Assembly (NCBI GenBank): GCA_016711485.1
Contig: JADJSX010000008.1
Location: 467,952 to 531,951, forward strand
DNA: 64,000 nt
Direction of reading: 5' to 3'
DNA from: Leptospiraceae bacterium
GTDB taxonomy: Bacteria; Spirochaetota; Leptospiria; Leptospirales; Leptospiraceae
Below, in pieces: positions 9,436-17,025 of the stretch. Numbering within the stretch: position 1 is the stretch's first letter; the number at the start of each line of letters is the position of its first letter. The position numbers and the translations under genes are program-made. The notes beneath the pieces are model-generated. The model was not told the origin of the DNA, made no database searches, and saw nothing but the letters and a program-made list of their open reading frames with translations.

Positions 9436-10830
9436 ATGACATTTAAAAGCTTAAATATTATCGATCCTATCTGCAGAGCCTTAGAACAAGAAGGTTATAC
9501 TACCCCAACTCCTATTCAAATACAATCAATTCCAGCGGCACTCGAAGGAAAAGACATTTTAGGTTCTGCACAGACAGGAACCGGCAAAACTGCCGCATTC
9601 GCTATTCCAGTATTACAAAAATTACAGGCTCGCCCAAAAACAAATATTTACGGAGGAGTTCAAGCACTCATTCTCGCGCCTACTCGCGAGTTAGCCGTTC
9701 AAATCGGAGAAAGTTTTAGAGTATACGGTAAATTTGCCTCTCAAAAATACGCAGTAATTTATGGAGGAGTTTCCCAAAGAAACCAAGAACAGGTGCTCCG
9801 CGGGAAAATTGATATTATTGTAGCAACTCCAGGAAGGCTTTTAGATTTAGTTAATCAAAAAATTGTTAAATTACATGCAGTCCATACGTTAGTATTGGAT
9901 GAAGCTGATAAAATGTTAAGTATGGGTTTTATTGACGATGTGCGTAAAATCATTGGTAAAATGCCACCAAAGCGACAAACATTATTTTACTCCGCAACAA
10001 TGCCAAAAGAAATTCAAAAATTGGCCGATGAAATTTTAAAAGATCCAGTCCGTATTGAAGTAGCTAGAGTTTCCTCTACAAATGAAAATATTGTACAAGA
10101 ACTTTACCAAGTAGATAGAGGAAATAAAAATCAACTACTAATGCATCTTTTAAAAGATGAGGCTATGTCTAGAGTACTTGTGTTTTCTCGAACCAAACAT
10201 ACAGCCAATAAAGTTGTAAAAGAGCTCAATCGAAATTCTATTCAATCTGACGCAATTCATGGAAATAAAACACAAAGTGCAAGGCAAAAAGCATTAGATA
10301 GTTTTAAAGCTGGGAAGTTACGCGTATTAGTCGCAACTGATATTGCATCTCGTGGGATTGACGTCGATGAAATTACCCACGTGATTAACTATGAATTGCC
10401 GAACGAACCAGAAGCTTATGTTCACCGAATCGGTAGAACTGGTAGAGCCGGAGCGCTCGGGAAAGCAATTTCCTTTTGCGATAGAGACGAAAAACATTAT
10501 TTAAAATCAATTGAGCGACTTGCCAAAAGAACCATTCAGGTTAATGCCGATCATCCGTTCCCATTTGGAAGTCCAGTTCCTAAAGCAGAGCCGGGCGCAA
10601 ATGACCGTCCTCCAAGAGACCCAAGAGATCGACGCGGGGGCGGTGGTGGTGGAGACAGACGACCCAAAAAATCCAATGTTAACACTTCAGGTGGCGGATC
10701 CTCTTCTGGAAATGAAGGTGCAAACAGAAACGGAGGAGATAGAAATAAATCTCGTCCTGCTGGAAAACCAAAAGCAAAACAAAAAGACTTAGCTTTTTCT
10801 TTTAAGAAAAAAGGAAACAGAAGTAAGTAG
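9436..10830 (+). CDS. DEAD-box ATP-dependent RNA helicase
   Basis: A 464-aa RhlE/DeaD-type helicase. In order: Q motif (PTPIQIQSIPAAL), Walker A AQTGTGKT, PTRELA, DEAD box VLDEADKML, SAT motif, then the C-terminal RecA lobe with ARGIDV-like SRGIDVDE and HRIGRTGR. From about residue 375 there is a low-complexity basic tail rich in Gly, Arg, Lys and Pro, typical of RNA-binding extensions in cold-adapted helicases. It probably works in ribosome assembly or mRNA turnover. The start chosen at 9436 has only a weak Shine-Dalgarno. A bidirectional hairpin follows at 10862-10926. Confidence 0.95.
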   Translation: MTFKSLNIIDPICRALEQEGYTTPTPIQIQSIPAALEGKDILGSAQTGTGKTAAFAIPVLQKLQARPKTNIYGGVQALILAPTRELAVQIGESFRVYGKFASQKYAVIYGGVSQRNQEQVLRGKIDIIVATPGRLLDLVNQKIVKLHAVHTLVLDEADKMLSMGFIDDVRKIIGKMPPKRQTLFYSATMPKEIQKLADEILKDPVRIEVARVSSTNENIVQELYQVDRGNKNQLLMHLLKDEAMSRVLVFSRTKHTANKVVKELNRNSIQSDAIHGNKTQSARQKALDSFKAGKLRVLVATDIASRGIDVDEITHVINYELPNEPEAYVHRIGRTGRAGALGKAISFCDRDEKHYLKSIERLAKRTIQVNADHPFPFGSPVPKAEPGANDRPPRDPRDRRGGGGGGDRRPKKSNVNTSGGGSSSGNEGANRNGGDRNKSRPAGKPKAKQKDLAFSFKKKGNRSK

Positions 10831-10861
10831 AATTATCGCTTGAATTTTTTTTCAATTATTT

Positions 10862-10926
10862 AACTCACCTTACGCTGTTGCTATTATCATTTCTTCATAA
10901 AAGAAATGATAGAGTTCGGGTGAGTT
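10862..10926. repeat. Palindromic element of family 2, likely bidirectional terminator
   Basis: Nested inverted repeat between two convergent genes. The outer arms are AACTCACC (10862-10869) and GGTGAGTT (10919-10926). The inner perfect 11-bp arms TATCATTTCTT and AAGAAATGATA (10885-10895/10901-10911) surround a 5-nt loop. The outer arm overlaps the stop codon of the cyclase gene. It has the same architecture as the hairpin at 37162-37214. Confidence 0.75.
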
Positions 10927-12391
10927 ATAATCTTTGTTTTGCGATATGTGTCAGGAATTTTTCGTTTGGGACAAATCCGTCTTTGTCTAAAGAATACTCT
11001 GTGTTTATTCGATTTAAAAAATACATTTTGACCTTACCTTTGTTTTTGGCTTCTACTTCACCACGGAATTCGCATTCAAAGAAATCCTTTACTAGTTCAT
11101 ATGTAGCTTCTGAAATATTGATTTTGCCGACTGTGCCAGTGAATTCCATTCGACTCGCAGTATTTACTGTATCTCCCCAAACGTCGTAGGCAAATTTCCT
11201 TTCGCCTACGACACCAGCCATCACAGAACCAGTGTGGATACCCAAACGTAACTCCCAATATGGTTCTTTCATTTTTTCTTTGATTTCTTTCATATGACTC
11301 ATGAAGGATTGAATTTCAAGCGCAGCTAAACAAGATTCCAAAGGATGGGTTGTGGTTACTCTTGGAATTCCGCCAGCACACATATAACTATCACCTATCG
11401 TTTTTAATTTTTCTAAATTGTATCTTTCGATAGTCTTATCGAATTGGGTAAAATATCCGTCTAACTCCCGAATTAATTTTGGGGGAGACATTCCTTCCGC
11501 AATATGAGTAAAATCTTTAAAATCAGTAAACATAATTGTTACGCTATCGAAATGAATAGGCGTTACTTCCCCTGTTTCTTTGAGCTCTTCTGCTACTTCG
11601 GCAGGTAAAATGTTTAATAATAGTTTATCAGATTTATCAAGAGCACTAGCTAAATCTTTCGTTCTTTCTTTTACTCGTTGTTCGAGATTATCTTTTTCTT
11701 TTTGTAATTCGTCATAGGCTTGTGCGTTGGTAAGTGATATTCCGGCTAATGATGCATATGCGCCCAGAAGAGCTTCGTCCTTTTCTGTGAAATGGTCTGT
11801 GTAAATCTTATTTAATACTTGGATAACACCGATTATCTCCTTTAATGAGTTATAGACCGGCATACATAGGATTGATTTGGATCGGTATCCACTTTTTTGA
11901 TCGTTTTCTGAGTTGAATCTTGGATCAGAGTAGGCATCGCGGATATTCACTGTTTCCCGAGATTGAGCGACGAACCCGGCAATTCCAGTTCCAAATGGAA
12001 TCCTGATTTCTTCTCGACTCCCAAGGGCAACACGAGAGCGTAATTCTGTATTTTCTTTGTCAGCTAGGAAAAGAGTCGCTCTGTCCGCATTCATAACACT
12101 TTTTACGTTTTGAATAATTAAATCCAAGAGGGAATCTAAACTAATTTCTGCCATGATTGATCTGGCTGATTCAATAAGAATATTCAAATTTCTAGCTTGT
12201 TGGCTTAGATTTTCTAACTCAATCGCATCTAGGTATAATCTACCATCAGAAGCTTGGTAGAGTCCTGGAATTACGTCTGTTTTCCGTTTTCCATAATCAG
12301 CTCCAGAAATAATTACTTCGTATATCAATTTTTCCACAGTTTGTATATTAGATAAGTTATTAGTTATAAAGTCAAAACTAAAATTCTTCAA
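10925..12391 (-). CDS. GAF-domain class III adenylate cyclase
   Basis: A 488-aa soluble cyclase: a GAF domain at about 80-225, a coiled-coil signalling helix at about 226-260 and a class III nucleotide cyclase domain at about 275-460. Both metal Asp residues are present (D290 in FTDF, D334 in TIGDSY). The purine-selecting positions read Lys330 (KLKTIGD) and Asp403 (YDVWGD), the adenine-type combination, with Asn410 and Arg414 in VNTASRM. I therefore call it an adenylate rather than guanylate cyclase. Product cAMP could feed the cNMP-binding protein at 80-1276. The GAF ligand is unknown. GTAAGGTGAGTT (repeat family 2 motif) lies 12-25 nt before the ATG. Confidence 0.9.
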   Translation of the reverse strand: MKNFSFDFITNNLSNIQTVEKLIYEVIISGADYGKRKTDVIPGLYQASDGRLYLDAIELENLSQQARNLNILIESARSIMAEISLDSLLDLIIQNVKSVMNADRATLFLADKENTELRSRVALGSREEIRIPFGTGIAGFVAQSRETVNIRDAYSDPRFNSENDQKSGYRSKSILCMPVYNSLKEIIGVIQVLNKIYTDHFTEKDEALLGAYASLAGISLTNAQAYDELQKEKDNLEQRVKERTKDLASALDKSDKLLLNILPAEVAEELKETGEVTPIHFDSVTIMFTDFKDFTHIAEGMSPPKLIRELDGYFTQFDKTIERYNLEKLKTIGDSYMCAGGIPRVTTTHPLESCLAALEIQSFMSHMKEIKEKMKEPYWELRLGIHTGSVMAGVVGERKFAYDVWGDTVNTASRMEFTGTVGKINISEATYELVKDFFECEFRGEVEAKNKGKVKMYFLNRINTEYSLDKDGFVPNEKFLTHIAKQRL

Positions 12392-12440
12392 AAATTGTTT
12401 TGTAACTCACCTTACTCGCAAGCGCATTATAGTATGCCTC

Positions 12441-12533
12441 GTATACCAATTCCCAAAAGTAAATTCCGATTTAAAATTGAATACCCTTTTCAATAAAAAT
12501 AACGGAACTTATTTATGAGAAGTGGTATATAAT
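12441..12533. repeat. Family 1 inverted-repeat element (copy A)
   Basis: 93 bp. The left end is TATACCAATTCCCAAAAG followed by TAAATTCCGATTTAAAA. The right end reads GGAACTTATTTATGAGAAG then TGGTATA. The reverse complement matches the copy at 53792-53904 at both ends (AATAAGTTCCG and TTTTAAATCGGAATTTA). No coding capacity is present, so it is MITE-like. Confidence 0.75.
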
Positions 12534-12700
12534 TTATTTCTAAAGGAAACAAATTATACGAGGTATATTCACTTGCACACGAAGGACAGCTGGGTTTGCT
12601 TTATCCAAAAACAATCGGGAATTTAACCAAGGAATGAAAGGTTTTAATGTTTGTATTATGTCTTTATTAATTTTCCCAAAGTTGTAAATGGATAATTATA

Positions 12701-12738
12701 TAAATCTATATATTAGGAAAATCTAATATATAGATTTA
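12701..12738. repeat. Perfect 16-bp inverted repeat
   Basis: TAAATCTATATATTAG at 12701-12716 pairs exactly with 12723-12738 around the loop GAAAAT. It is AT-only apart from two C/G pairs and has no T-run. It may be a protein-binding palindrome or a recombination remnant upstream of the MORN lipoprotein gene. Function is not assignable. Confidence 0.6.
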
Positions 12739-12826
12739 GTCAAAATAGTTCAGTACTGTCTATTCGTTTTTTAAGAATTTCATTTTACTTGACTTTCTGC
12801 TAACTGTCACAATTTTAGAAGTCACT

Positions 12827-13219
12827 ATGACACATATAAAGCAAAATAGAATAGTTTTAGGGATGATTTTAGTTTTTTTTTTGAAATGTAGTAGTGAAGA
12901 AGTGAAATCATCTGTTCCTGTAAAACCCATTGCTCCTCCGATGGAAGATAAATATTCAGGAGCAACGAAAGCAGGAAAACGACACGGAAAGGGAACTCTT
13001 ATAAAAGGAGATGGAACAAAATATGTCGGCGAATTTAGGAACGGAGAATTTGAAGGCAAAGGTGTTCTAGAAAAACCAGACGGTGGTAAGTATGAAGGGG
13101 AATTTAAAAATAGTCTCTTCCATGGAAAAGGAAAATTTTCTAGCGCAGAAGGAGAAGTTTTTGAAGGCGATTTCAAAGACGGTAAATTTTTCAAAACAGA
13201 GTATTATTTTCCGCAGTAA
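12827..13219 (+). CDS. MORN-repeat lipoprotein
   Basis: A 130-aa protein. The signal peptide ends in FFLKCSSEE, so Cys21 is the likely lipidated residue. A short Pro/Val linker precedes three to four MORN units (for example GKGTLIKGDGTKYVGEFRNG and GKGVLEKPDGGKYEGEFKN). MORN repeats form extended beta-sheet ladders used for membrane association or protein contact. Spirochaetes often encode several such proteins. A larger MORN protein is at 25781. The gene sits alone in a repeat-rich region. Function is unknown. Confidence 0.8.
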   Translation: MTHIKQNRIVLGMILVFFLKCSSEEVKSSVPVKPIAPPMEDKYSGATKAGKRHGKGTLIKGDGTKYVGEFRNGEFEGKGVLEKPDGGKYEGEFKNSLFHGKGKFSSAEGEVFEGDFKDGKFFKTEYYFPQ

Positions 13220-13403
13220 GATTCTGAGTAAAGTTTTTGGTAAGGTTAAAATTTGAAAAGTAAAGTCATTTTCCATTTTGGTGTGCTTTAATTGTAAAAT
13301 TAAGAAAAGTATCAAAGAACCCATCAAATTCTTCCAAATACTTAAATCGGAATCGAATAAGTCTCACGATGAAGAAACAAAATAAAAAAATCACTTTATT
13401 GTA

Positions 13404-13693
13404 ATGCATATTTTTAAAGAAGCCGTATTGTCTAGCCGGATCGAAGGACAACAAACCAATATTGAAGAAGCCCTAATAGAGGAAAATGTTATATACCAAA
13501 AGCCAAAAGTAATTACCCAATTTCACGATTCTTCACAAAAAAAAGGGGTAATTACTTTTACCGAAGGGTGTATCAATCCCAAAAAAGGAGTGGTTGGACT
13601 GAAGTTCAAAATTATGTCACTGAAAGGAAATGTCCGATAAAAGAGCTAAAAATATCTACATCTCTCAATCCGCTTGATTCGAAGCATATATAA
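13404..13693 (+). pseudogene. Remnant of a Fic-family gene
   Basis: The reading frame at 13404-13490 gives KEAVLSSRIEGQQTNIEEAL, the signature of the Fic N-terminal domain (the SSxIEG region of Fic AMP-transferases). After the 84-bp inverted-repeat element at 13491-13574, frame +2 relative to the first gives GWTEVQNYVTER (13592-13627), the next conserved block of the same proteins (usually WQEVQNY). A stop follows at 13691. The catalytic HxFxxGNG region and everything after it are missing. The open frame as read (78 aa) is therefore an accidental fusion of fic remnant and repeat, not a gene. Confidence 0.7.
13491..13574. repeat. Family 1 inverted-repeat element (copy F) inside the fic remnant
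   Basis: The left end is TATACCAAAAGCCAAAAG then TAATTACCC. The right end is GGGGTAATTACTTTTACCG then AAGGGTGTATC. The inner 13 bases (AAAAGTAATTACC) pair perfectly across the element. It resembles copies B and C (TACCC after the CCAAAAG core). It interrupts the two conserved Fic blocks. Confidence 0.75.
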
Positions 13694-14031
13694 AATTCCT
13701 TACACTAGCATAAAAGGTAAATATGAAAATACTCGAAATTTTCGAGATACTTTAGGTTGTAAGCAAATTCACACTAACCAATTTTAAAATCGTACTTAAA
13801 TTTTGTTTAGCCTAATATGCGTAAACCCCAACTACAAGGCGGATAACTTCAATATATTGCAGGTACTATACATGCGTTATGCGTAATTATGCGATAGTAC
13901 AAGCAATTAAAATATAGCTAAAAACGATTTTTTATTCAAAAAAATAAAAAAAGTTCTTTAGCAAATGCCTAAACGTACCGTTTATTTTAAGGAACTTAAT
14001 CCGACATAAATAAAAAAAAGCAGGCACAACC
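13694..14031. other. Decayed intergenic region with several small palindromes
   Basis: No gene seen. Palindromes are CTCGAAA-T-TTTCGAG (13732-13746), GTACTAT...ATAGTAC (13863-13869/13894-13900), and TAAACG-TAC-CGTTTA (13970-13984) nested in GTTCTT...AAGGAAC (13953-13995). The last lies about 36 nt before the gene at 14032 and could be an operator or the promoter-proximal stem of the rpsU cluster. Confidence 0.45.
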
Positions 14032-14322
14032 TTGGAAAAAAAACCACAAAACACACAACCTCAACCACTTAGTATCGTACCTTCGCAAAACACGAATGAG
14101 CCACAAGCAGTAACACCCTCACCGAATTTTAAAAAAATTCTATCTCGTTATGTAAATTACAGAGGAATTGATATTGTTCTATATCTAAAAGATGGAACAG
14201 TAATTGAACTTGACAAAAACAGAAAGTTAGATGGGGACGTAGTCATTAAGAACGGAAAAGAAGGTATCGTTGCTCGAATCGAACTTTCTGATATTCGCAA
14301 AGCTGATTTTTTTGCCGCTTAA
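14032..14322 (+). CDS. Small conserved-looking protein of unknown function
   Basis: A 96-aa protein from a TTG start with AGCAGG about 9 nt upstream. The first 40 residues are Pro/Gln/Asn/Thr-rich and probably disordered. Residues about 45-96 form a compact beta-rich unit (YRGIDIVLYLKDGTVIELD, IELSDIRKADFFA) reminiscent of small Sm-like or PilZ-like barrels, though I cannot place it in a family. It lies 125 bp upstream of rpsU in the same direction, so it may be co-transcribed with the macromolecular synthesis cluster. Confidence 0.55.
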   Translation: MEKKPQNTQPQPLSIVPSQNTNEPQAVTPSPNFKKILSRYVNYRGIDIVLYLKDGTVIELDKNRKLDGDVVIKNGKEGIVARIELSDIRKADFFAA

Positions 14323-14396
14323 AAAAACACTCAATCTGCAGAATCTAAAAATATTTCTTGCCGCCTTAGTAAAATATAAAATCTTAGTTATATTAG

Positions 14397-14427
14397 TATT
14401 TCCCTGTCTTTTTCGGATAGGGAAATA
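14397..14427 (+). promoter_or_regulatory. Leader hairpin before rpsU
   Basis: TATTTCCCT at 14397-14405 pairs with AGGGAAATA at 14419-14427. It ends about 20 nt before the rpsU start and about 10 nt before the strong AAAAGGAGA ribosome site. It could be a terminator of the upstream gene or a translational control stem for S21. Confidence 0.45.
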
Positions 14428-14447
14428 AACGTTTAAAAGGAGACTAG

Positions 14448-14657
14448 ATGGTAGGAATCATTATTAAAGAGGGAGAATCCATAGAGGGAGCACTCAGAAG
14501 ATTCAAAAGAGATTGTGCAAATGCTGGTATTTTGAGCGAAATCAAAAAAAGAGAACATTTTGAGAAACCTAGCATTATCAAGAAAAAAGCCATAGATACA
14601 GCAAGAAGAAAACGCGATAAAAAAAAGCGTATCTTTGCTAAAAAAGAAAAGATTTAA
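14448..14657 (+). CDS. rpsU: 30S ribosomal protein S21
   Basis: A 69-aa basic protein with the S21 pattern GESIEGALRRFKRDCANAGIL, then a charged C-terminal tail (ARRKRDKKKRIFAKKEKI). S21 binds the small subunit near the 3' end of 16S rRNA and helps initiation. AAAAGGAGA gives a strong ribosome site. It is the first gene of the conserved rpsU-yqeY-dnaG-rpoD order. A terminator-like stem follows at 14673. Confidence 0.97.
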   Translation: MVGIIIKEGESIEGALRRFKRDCANAGILSEIKKREHFEKPSIIKKKAIDTARRKRDKKKRIFAKKEKI

Positions 14658-14672
14658 TCTATTTATTATTCC

Positions 14673-14703
14673 TCTACTTTCCGTTCGGAAAGTAGTTTGA
14701 TAA
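14673..14703 (+). terminator. Attenuator-type terminator between rpsU and yqeY
   Basis: Perfect arms CTACTTTCCG (14673-14682) and CGGAAAGTAG (14685-14694) with a 2-nt apex are followed by a T-rich run. In other bacteria the terminator after rpsU lowers read-through into dnaG-rpoD so that S21 is made in excess. The same arrangement is inferred here. Confidence 0.75.
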
Positions 14704-14734
14704 CTTTTTTTAATTTCGTATCCATCGGGTAATT

Positions 14735-15193
14735 ATGTCTTTACAACAAAAAATTAATGATGACTTGAAGTCTGCACTTAAATCCAAGGAAGAACCAAAA
14801 CTTTCTACTTTGCGATTATTAAAATCAGACATTCAATATGAATTAACCAAAACTGGAGCATCTACTTTAAATGATGACCAAGTCATTGGATTAATAAGAT
14901 CAAATTCTAAAAAAAGAAAAGAGACGGCTCTTGAGTATAGAAAAGCGAATCGAGAAGATTTAGCACTCAAGGAAGATTCCGAGGATGCTGTTCTGACTTC
15001 TTATCTTCCGGCATCTATGCCTGAGGCTGAAGTAAGAGAAGTTGTTTCTCGTGTAATCAAAGAAATTGCTCCTAAATCTGCTGCGGAGGCTGGGAAAGTA
15101 ATTGGCAAGGTAATGCAAGAATTAAAAGGCAAAAATGCTGATGGTTCTCTCGTTTCTAGCTTAGTTAAATCCATGATGCCTGAGGCATCTTAA
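14735..15193 (+). CDS. yqeY: GatB/YqeY domain protein
   Basis: A 152-aa protein of the YqeY family, related to the tail domain of the GatB amidotransferase subunit. Conserved features: KSKEEPKLSTLRLLKSDIQY near the start, the central SNSKKRKETALEYRKANREDLA block, YLPASMPEAEV, and GKVIGKVMQELKGKNADG. It may bind tRNA or assist tRNA charging. It lies between rpsU and dnaG, a common position in bacteria, 9 bp before dnaG. Confidence 0.92.
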   Translation: MSLQQKINDDLKSALKSKEEPKLSTLRLLKSDIQYELTKTGASTLNDDQVIGLIRSNSKKRKETALEYRKANREDLALKEDSEDAVLTSYLPASMPEAEVREVVSRVIKEIAPKSAAEAGKVIGKVMQELKGKNADGSLVSSLVKSMMPEAS

Positions 15194-15201
15194 AGTTCTC
15201 T

Positions 15202-17022
15202 GTGCAAAACAGTTCCGATTTCGTTTCCCGTGTCAAAAGAGAAGTCGGGCTAGAAGCCTATATTTCTCGATTTGTAAAATTAAAGAAACAGGGCAAGAGG
15301 TTACTAGGTCTTTGCCCGTTCCATTCTGAAAAATCACCATCCTTCACGATTTCGCCTGACTTAGCAGTTTACCATTGTTTTGGTTGCGGAAAATCGGGAG
15401 ATTTATTCCGGTTTGTGATGGATTTTGAACGTGTTGATTTTAATCGAGCAAAAGAAGTTCTATCGGAATACTCAGGGATTCCTCTCAAAGAAAGTCTGGG
15501 AGCAAACAATGAATTTGCGGAAAAAACTTTTCTTTATTCTCTCAATCAAAAATTCCTAGAATACTTTATTCGAAATTTAAATTCGGAAGAAGGGAAAGTG
15601 GCTCGTCAATATTTAAAATCTCGCCATATTTCAGAACCCGAAATTTTACATTTTAAAATAGGATACAGTCTTCCCGGATTTGATAATTGGAAAAAAATGA
15701 ATCTCTCGGAAGAAGAAGTAAAGGGAGCGGTTAAACTTGGTTTAATGAAGATAAGCGCAAATAATCGCAATCATTATTACGATTTCTATCGTGAGCGTAT
15801 CATGTTTCCTATTTTTGAACCCGGTGGAAAAGTCGCTGGATTTGGTGGAAGAACCATCAATCCAAGTGATGAAGCAAAATACATTAATAGTCCAGCTTCA
15901 ATTGTTTATGATAAAGGCAAAATGTTTTATAATCTCTACAATGCCCAAAATTCGATTCGTAAAACAAAAACAGCAATTTTAGTAGAAGGATATTTAGACG
16001 TAATTGGACTTTTTTCGAAAGAGTTTGATAATGTAATCGCTCCCCTAGGGACTTCCCTTACAGAAAAACAAGTTCGTACTTTAAAAAATTACGCTGATAA
16101 AGTTACAGTATTATTTGATGGGGATAATGCCGGCAGAAAAGCCGCTTTTCGGGCTACCGAAATATGTATTAAGGAAAATTTACCTTCGGAAGTTATCCTT
16201 CTTGAAAATGGAGTAGATCCATTTGACTTATCCAATCAAAAGACACGAATTGATATTTTAGATTTATTTAGTAAACCAATTTCTTCCTCTGACTTTGTAA
16301 TTCAGGAAACCATGCAGAATACAACTCCTGCTTCTAAACCAGAACAAAAGAAGAAAGCAATTGAGAACCTATTTCAGTTCATTAAAACCCTCGAGAAAGA
16401 AACTGATAAACAGTCCTATTTGGCAGAGGGAGCAAAACACCTAGGTTTAAGTTTTGCCGCAATATTAAATGATTTTAAAAAAGAAGTAGTACCTAATTTT
16501 GAGTCTAAGAAAGACGATAATAAATCTAAGCCTGTAGTGAAATCAACCTCTACATCGCCTGCAATAAAATATGAAAGAAAACTGATTTCTATGCTGATTT
16601 TAAACGATTCCTTAATTCACAATATTCATCAGGTTTTAGACCAAGAATTTTTTGATTCAGAAAGTTCTATTTTGCGAGATTTAATTTATAACCGTTTTTT
16701 GAACAGTGAAGAAATTAATTATGAATCGATTCGAGATTCGGGAATTGATGATTCGACTTTGGTTGCAATTAATCCTTTTATTTTTGATGAATTAGATGCG
16801 AAAGAATTACCCGAAGAAGAAAAAGAACTTATTTTTAAAGAAGCACTTTTACAACAAAGGAAATTTGTAATTGATTCAGAGATTAGTAAACTTTCCTTAA
16901 GTCAGAATTATTTAGATAACTCACAAATAGATTTAGAAAGACTGATGGTTCTTAGAAAAGAAAAACAGACAATTCTAGAAACAATTGGATCACTCAGTTT
17001 AGTTAAAAAAGAGGTAAATTAA
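15202..17022 (+). CDS. dnaG: DNA primase
   Basis: A 606-aa primase that makes RNA primers at the replication fork. The N-terminal zinc ribbon uses C38, H41, C59 and C62 (CPFH, HCFGCG). The catalytic core has EGYLD at about 263-267 and the metal DGDNAG of the TOPRIM fold. The C-terminal helical region from about 450 is the DnaB-binding part. The chosen GTG start has no evident Shine-Dalgarno and lies 9 bp after yqeY, suggesting translational coupling. Length is normal. Confidence 0.97.
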   Translation: MQNSSDFVSRVKREVGLEAYISRFVKLKKQGKRLLGLCPFHSEKSPSFTISPDLAVYHCFGCGKSGDLFRFVMDFERVDFNRAKEVLSEYSGIPLKESLGANNEFAEKTFLYSLNQKFLEYFIRNLNSEEGKVARQYLKSRHISEPEILHFKIGYSLPGFDNWKKMNLSEEEVKGAVKLGLMKISANNRNHYYDFYRERIMFPIFEPGGKVAGFGGRTINPSDEAKYINSPASIVYDKGKMFYNLYNAQNSIRKTKTAILVEGYLDVIGLFSKEFDNVIAPLGTSLTEKQVRTLKNYADKVTVLFDGDNAGRKAAFRATEICIKENLPSEVILLENGVDPFDLSNQKTRIDILDLFSKPISSSDFVIQETMQNTTPASKPEQKKKAIENLFQFIKTLEKETDKQSYLAEGAKHLGLSFAAILNDFKKEVVPNFESKKDDNKSKPVVKSTSTSPAIKYERKLISMLILNDSLIHNIHQVLDQEFFDSESSILRDLIYNRFLNSEEINYESIRDSGIDDSTLVAINPFIFDELDAKELPEEEKELIFKEALLQQRKFVIDSEISKLSLSQNYLDNSQIDLERLMVLRKEKQTILETIGSLSLVKKEVN

Positions 17023-17025
17023 AAA

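Larger units (their letters stand above)
12392..12826. other. Intergenic region rich in inverted repeats
   Basis: There is no gene in these 435 bp. They hold AACTCACCTTAC (12404-12415, family 2 end), the family 1 element at 12441-12533, and a perfect 16-bp inverted repeat at 12701-12716/12723-12738 with a 6-nt loop. The rest is unassigned AT-rich DNA. Confidence 0.6.

Noticed and set aside
12760..13194. A 144-aa minus-strand frame over the MORN lipoprotein gene
   Set aside because: It is the antisense shadow of MORN repeats (periodic Ser/Pro/Phe) and has no independent support.
13404..13640. The 78-aa open frame as a real small protein
   Set aside because: Its first third is a Fic fragment and the rest is translated inverted-repeat DNA. 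The Fic homology resumes in a different frame.
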